From NCBI GenBank assembly GCA_041874725.1, contig CP097466.1, forward strand, positions 2,418,001 to 2,482,000: a stretch of DNA of 64,000 bases, read 5' to 3'. A program made the translations under genes and the position numbers. The DNA comes from Duganella sp. BuS-21 (GTDB lineage Bacteria > Pseudomonadota > Gammaproteobacteria > Burkholderiales > Burkholderiaceae_D). The notes below the pieces were generated by a model, which saw only the letters and a list, made by a program, of their open reading frames with translations, was not told the origin of the DNA and searched no databases. Positions 62,354 through 64,000 of this stretch are shown here, in pieces (positions within the stretch are counted from its first letter, which is position 1; each line of letters opens with the position of its first letter).

Positions 62354-62716
62354 TCATAAGCTTTCTCGCACCCGGTCGAGAATCCACTTTTGTTCATCGG
62401 CCGAGACAGTCCATTTTCCACTGTCCACTTTGTCGGCAATCGCCTTGCGTGTGCGCTCAATGTTGAACTCAGTAGTCCACTCTGGATTCTCTCGTTTCTT
62501 TCGCAACGCATAAATTCCCAGTTGCTCTGCGAGGTCGTCGCACACTTCAAAGCGTTCCAGCACATCTGCCAATGTCGGGCCGCCGGTGACATAATTTCCA
62601 TCGTCATCCCGGCGCACAAGGACTTTGGGTTGAACCCCAGCGACGGTCCCCAGGATGGTCTCGTGAGGAAAGTCAGGATGGATAGTGCGCTTGTATGTAG
62701 ACGGTGCTAAAGACAT
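62354..62716 (-). CDS. Hypothetical protein, first gene of the HAD operon
   Basis: 120 residues with a strong GGAGG site 5 bp before the ATG. Polar, mixed alpha/beta: VAGVQPKVLVRRDDDGNYVTGGP resembles a HipA/phosphoribosyl-like strand-loop-strand seen in the 'AGVQPK' stretch of HipA-type proteins, then helices LADVLERFEVCDDLAEQLG and WTVSADEQKWILDRV. The AGVQPK motif hint is suggestive only. It lies 50 bp downstream of the flagellin gene in the same direction. Confidence 0.6.
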   Translation of the reverse strand: MSLAPSTYKRTIHPDFPHETILGTVAGVQPKVLVRRDDDGNYVTGGPTLADVLERFEVCDDLAEQLGIYALRKKRENPEWTTEFNIERTRKAIADKVDSGKWTVSADEQKWILDRVRESL

Positions 62717-62766
62717 GTGAACCTCCTTGAGTACAACGCCGGCAGGTCAATCCCCTGGCGTGCGAC

Positions 62767-63618
62767 TTAGTTTTGAATGAGTGAAGCGATGAGTTTCGAC
62801 GTGCTGCTAGACTGCTTGAGCATCGCAGTGCCTGCTTGCATCAGCATTTGTTGGGAAGTCGATTGCGCCGATTCAGTTGCGTAGTCGGTGTCCATAATTC
62901 GACCAGCTGCCGCTTGCGTATTTTGAAGCATGTTCGCTTGATTGTTCGACGCATGCTCCAGGCGATTAGACACAGCGCCGAAGGCCGACCTTACCGCCGA
63001 CCAGCCGTCGATACTAGAGGTAAGCACGTCGATTGCTTCGTCAGGCCGGTCTTTTAGCAAATTTATAAGGCCTGCATCGCCCCAACCTGTCACGCCTAGC
63101 GCGTTATAAAACGAACTGTTGAAATTCACGTCGAGCGTCTCTTTCGAAGACGCACCAATTTGAAATGAAAGAGGTTCGAATAGCTTTGCTTTTTGTGTGC
63201 CGGTGTAGACGAAGAGACTTTCCCCGGCATACTGGGTGTCGAGCAGAGTCCAGTGCTGCTTATACAAAGCGTCAAATTCAGTCTGCATCGCCTCTACGTC
63301 CTTATCGGTGTACGACCCGTCAGCAGCTTGCGTTGCCAAGTCCTTCATCCGCATGAATAAGTCTTCCATGCCTTGTGCTACGCCCTCCGCCGTTTGAAGC
63401 AACGACACTGCGTTTTGGATATTACGCAGCGCGACCTTCGTGCCCGATGCCTGAGCTTTCAGACGCGTTGCGATTTGCAGCCCTGCCGCGTCATCCATCG
63501 CTGAGTTGACGCGATAGCCCGTCGATAGTCGCGTCATTGATGTGTTCAAGGCGCGCGAGGTCTGGTTCATCGCGTTCATAGCGGCGCTTGAAGCAGTGTT
63601 TGTCAGTAGGCTCAGCAT
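62767..63618 (-). CDS. Flagellin (lateral/LafA-like)
   Basis: 283 residues from ATG 63616-63618, with GAGGAAAG just upstream; the longer frame to 63675 is spurious. N-terminal D0/D1 helices: NTASSAAMNAMNQTSRALNTSMTRLSTGYRVNSAMDDAAGLQIATRLKAQ in pieces are standard flagellin. C-terminal helix: NRLEHASNNQANMLQNTQAAAGRIMDTDYATES and an end KLIASLIQN. The variable middle is short (about 80 residues). No other flagellar genes are visible in the window. Its base composition is like the rest of the island, not the chromosome, so it was probably acquired or belongs to a separate lateral system. Confidence 0.85.
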   Translation of the reverse strand: MLSLLTNTASSAAMNAMNQTSRALNTSMTRLSTGYRVNSAMDDAAGLQIATRLKAQASGTKVALRNIQNAVSLLQTAEGVAQGMEDLFMRMKDLATQAADGSYTDKDVEAMQTEFDALYKQHWTLLDTQYAGESLFVYTGTQKAKLFEPLSFQIGASSKETLDVNFNSSFYNALGVTGWGDAGLINLLKDRPDEAIDVLTSSIDGWSAVRSAFGAVSNRLEHASNNQANMLQNTQAAAGRIMDTDYATESAQSTSQQMLMQAGTAMLKQSSSTSKLIASLIQN

Positions 63619-63640
63619 GTCTTTCCTCGCGCCCCGGTCG

Positions 63641-64000
63641 TCATTTGTGTGAAAGCACGTCGGCGTAACTAACACTTGGGCCGATAACGGCGAGCATTAT
63701 TGAGCTCGAACCTTTACCACCAGGCGTGATGGACCACGCATATTGAGCGTCGCTGTAAGGGCCCAGGACTCCGCTAGCCGTGGTCGGCGCGCCGGTGTTT
63801 GCATTGAAAGTGATGCTCACAGAATGCACATGCGTGTCTGCGTTGAATTTCGTGATTTTCCCAGTGATAGTTCCGGCACTGGAATTGCCCGACAGAGTGC
63901 CGTCGGCAGCGACCACAAGACTAGTGTTCGGACGATTGCTGACATAGCTCCCGGCAAGAGTTGCGTAGCTACCAGTTACATCGTTTGAATACGAGTAGTT
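63641..64000 (-). CDS. Partial surface-type beta-rich protein, 5' end outside window
   Basis: The leftward frame is open to the window edge (119 residues seen). It is Ser/Thr/Gly/Asn-rich with tandem-like strands (YSYSNDVTGSYATLAGSYV, LSGNSSAGTITGKITKFN) and a C-terminal ITPGGKGSSSIMLAVIGPSVSYADVLSHK. That composition fits an extracellular or periplasmic beta-sandwich. It lies 22 bp before the flagellin start and may share its transcript. No family is recognised. Confidence 0.6.
   Translation of the reverse strand, partial: NYSYSNDVTGSYATLAGSYVSNRPNTSLVVAADGTLSGNSSAGTITGKITKFNADTHVHSVSITFNANTGAPTTASGVLGPYSDAQYAWSITPGGKGSSSIMLAVIGPSVSYADVLSHK

Overview
The window looks like a chromosome segment of a GC-rich betaproteobacterium of the Oxalobacteraceae type (Massilia/Duganella/Janthinobacterium-like). 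This rests on the divergent suhB/trmJ pair, the PHA phasin, the PEP-CTERM relic, the carbohydrate-degradation locus and the codon usage. Genus is inference. Base composition splits it in two: positions 1 to about 38,300 are uniformly GC-rich core-like DNA, and about 38,300 to 64,000 is clearly more AT-rich and reads as an integrated island whose right end is not in view.

Left part, 1-19,731, housekeeping and signalling: a truncated lipoprotein gene, hydroxypyruvate isomerase (hyi), a RhlE-type DEAD-box helicase, suhB divergent from trmJ, two orphan solute-binding proteins, a hotdog thioesterase, a Tat-exported small protein overlapping a GMC oxidoreductase, a lipase-like hydrolase, a PAS histidine kinase next to a seven-domain REC-REC-GAF-PAS-GGDEF-EAL-REC protein, an S9 peptidase with a good sigma70 promoter, a phasin, a TetR regulator, a TPR protein and a LOG-family protein.

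Middle part, 19,732-37,680, glycosaminoglycan (chondroitin/hyaluronan-type) utilisation: cytoplasmic GH88 unsaturated glucuronyl hydrolase, exported GH105-DUF4861 fusion, exported PL8 lyase, a LacI regulator, a TonB-dependent receptor and two MFS transporters. A leftward aga-like operon follows (SIS isomerase, ROK kinase, GatZ/AgaZ-like protein, DeoR regulator, amino-sugar-6-phosphate deacetylase, sugar porter). Six near-palindromic sites with core TAACGTTA stand before five of these transcription units, so they look like one LacI regulon. Proposed flow: lyase outside the cell or in the periplasm, TonB uptake, MFS entry, GH88 cleavage, then amino sugar to amino-sugar-6-P, deacetylation, deamination and tagatose-6-P. 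No sulfatase, kdu genes, tagatose kinase or catalytic aldolase subunit are visible here.

Right part, 38,300-64,000, island: it starts at a decayed PEP-CTERM gene and the 3' stump of another gene, next to four copies of TGGACA(A). A four-gene module follows (small coiled-coil protein plus three tyrosine-recombinase-related proteins, one with a degenerate active site), recalling Tn554 TnpABC and Gamma-Mobile-Trio elements. The cargo is defence-like: a TPR-HEPN (LA2681-type) protein, a SIR2 protein with a probable single-base frameshift, an unknown PD-(D/E)XK protein followed by an unknown partner, several small orphan genes, a ruined Fic gene with an intact operator array, a DUF4238 protein, and a Hachiman/AbpAB-like pair (DUF1837 nuclease plus SF2 helicase). 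Last come a leftward set of two HAD phosphatase-like genes with two small genes, a flagellin gene and a partial surface-type protein.
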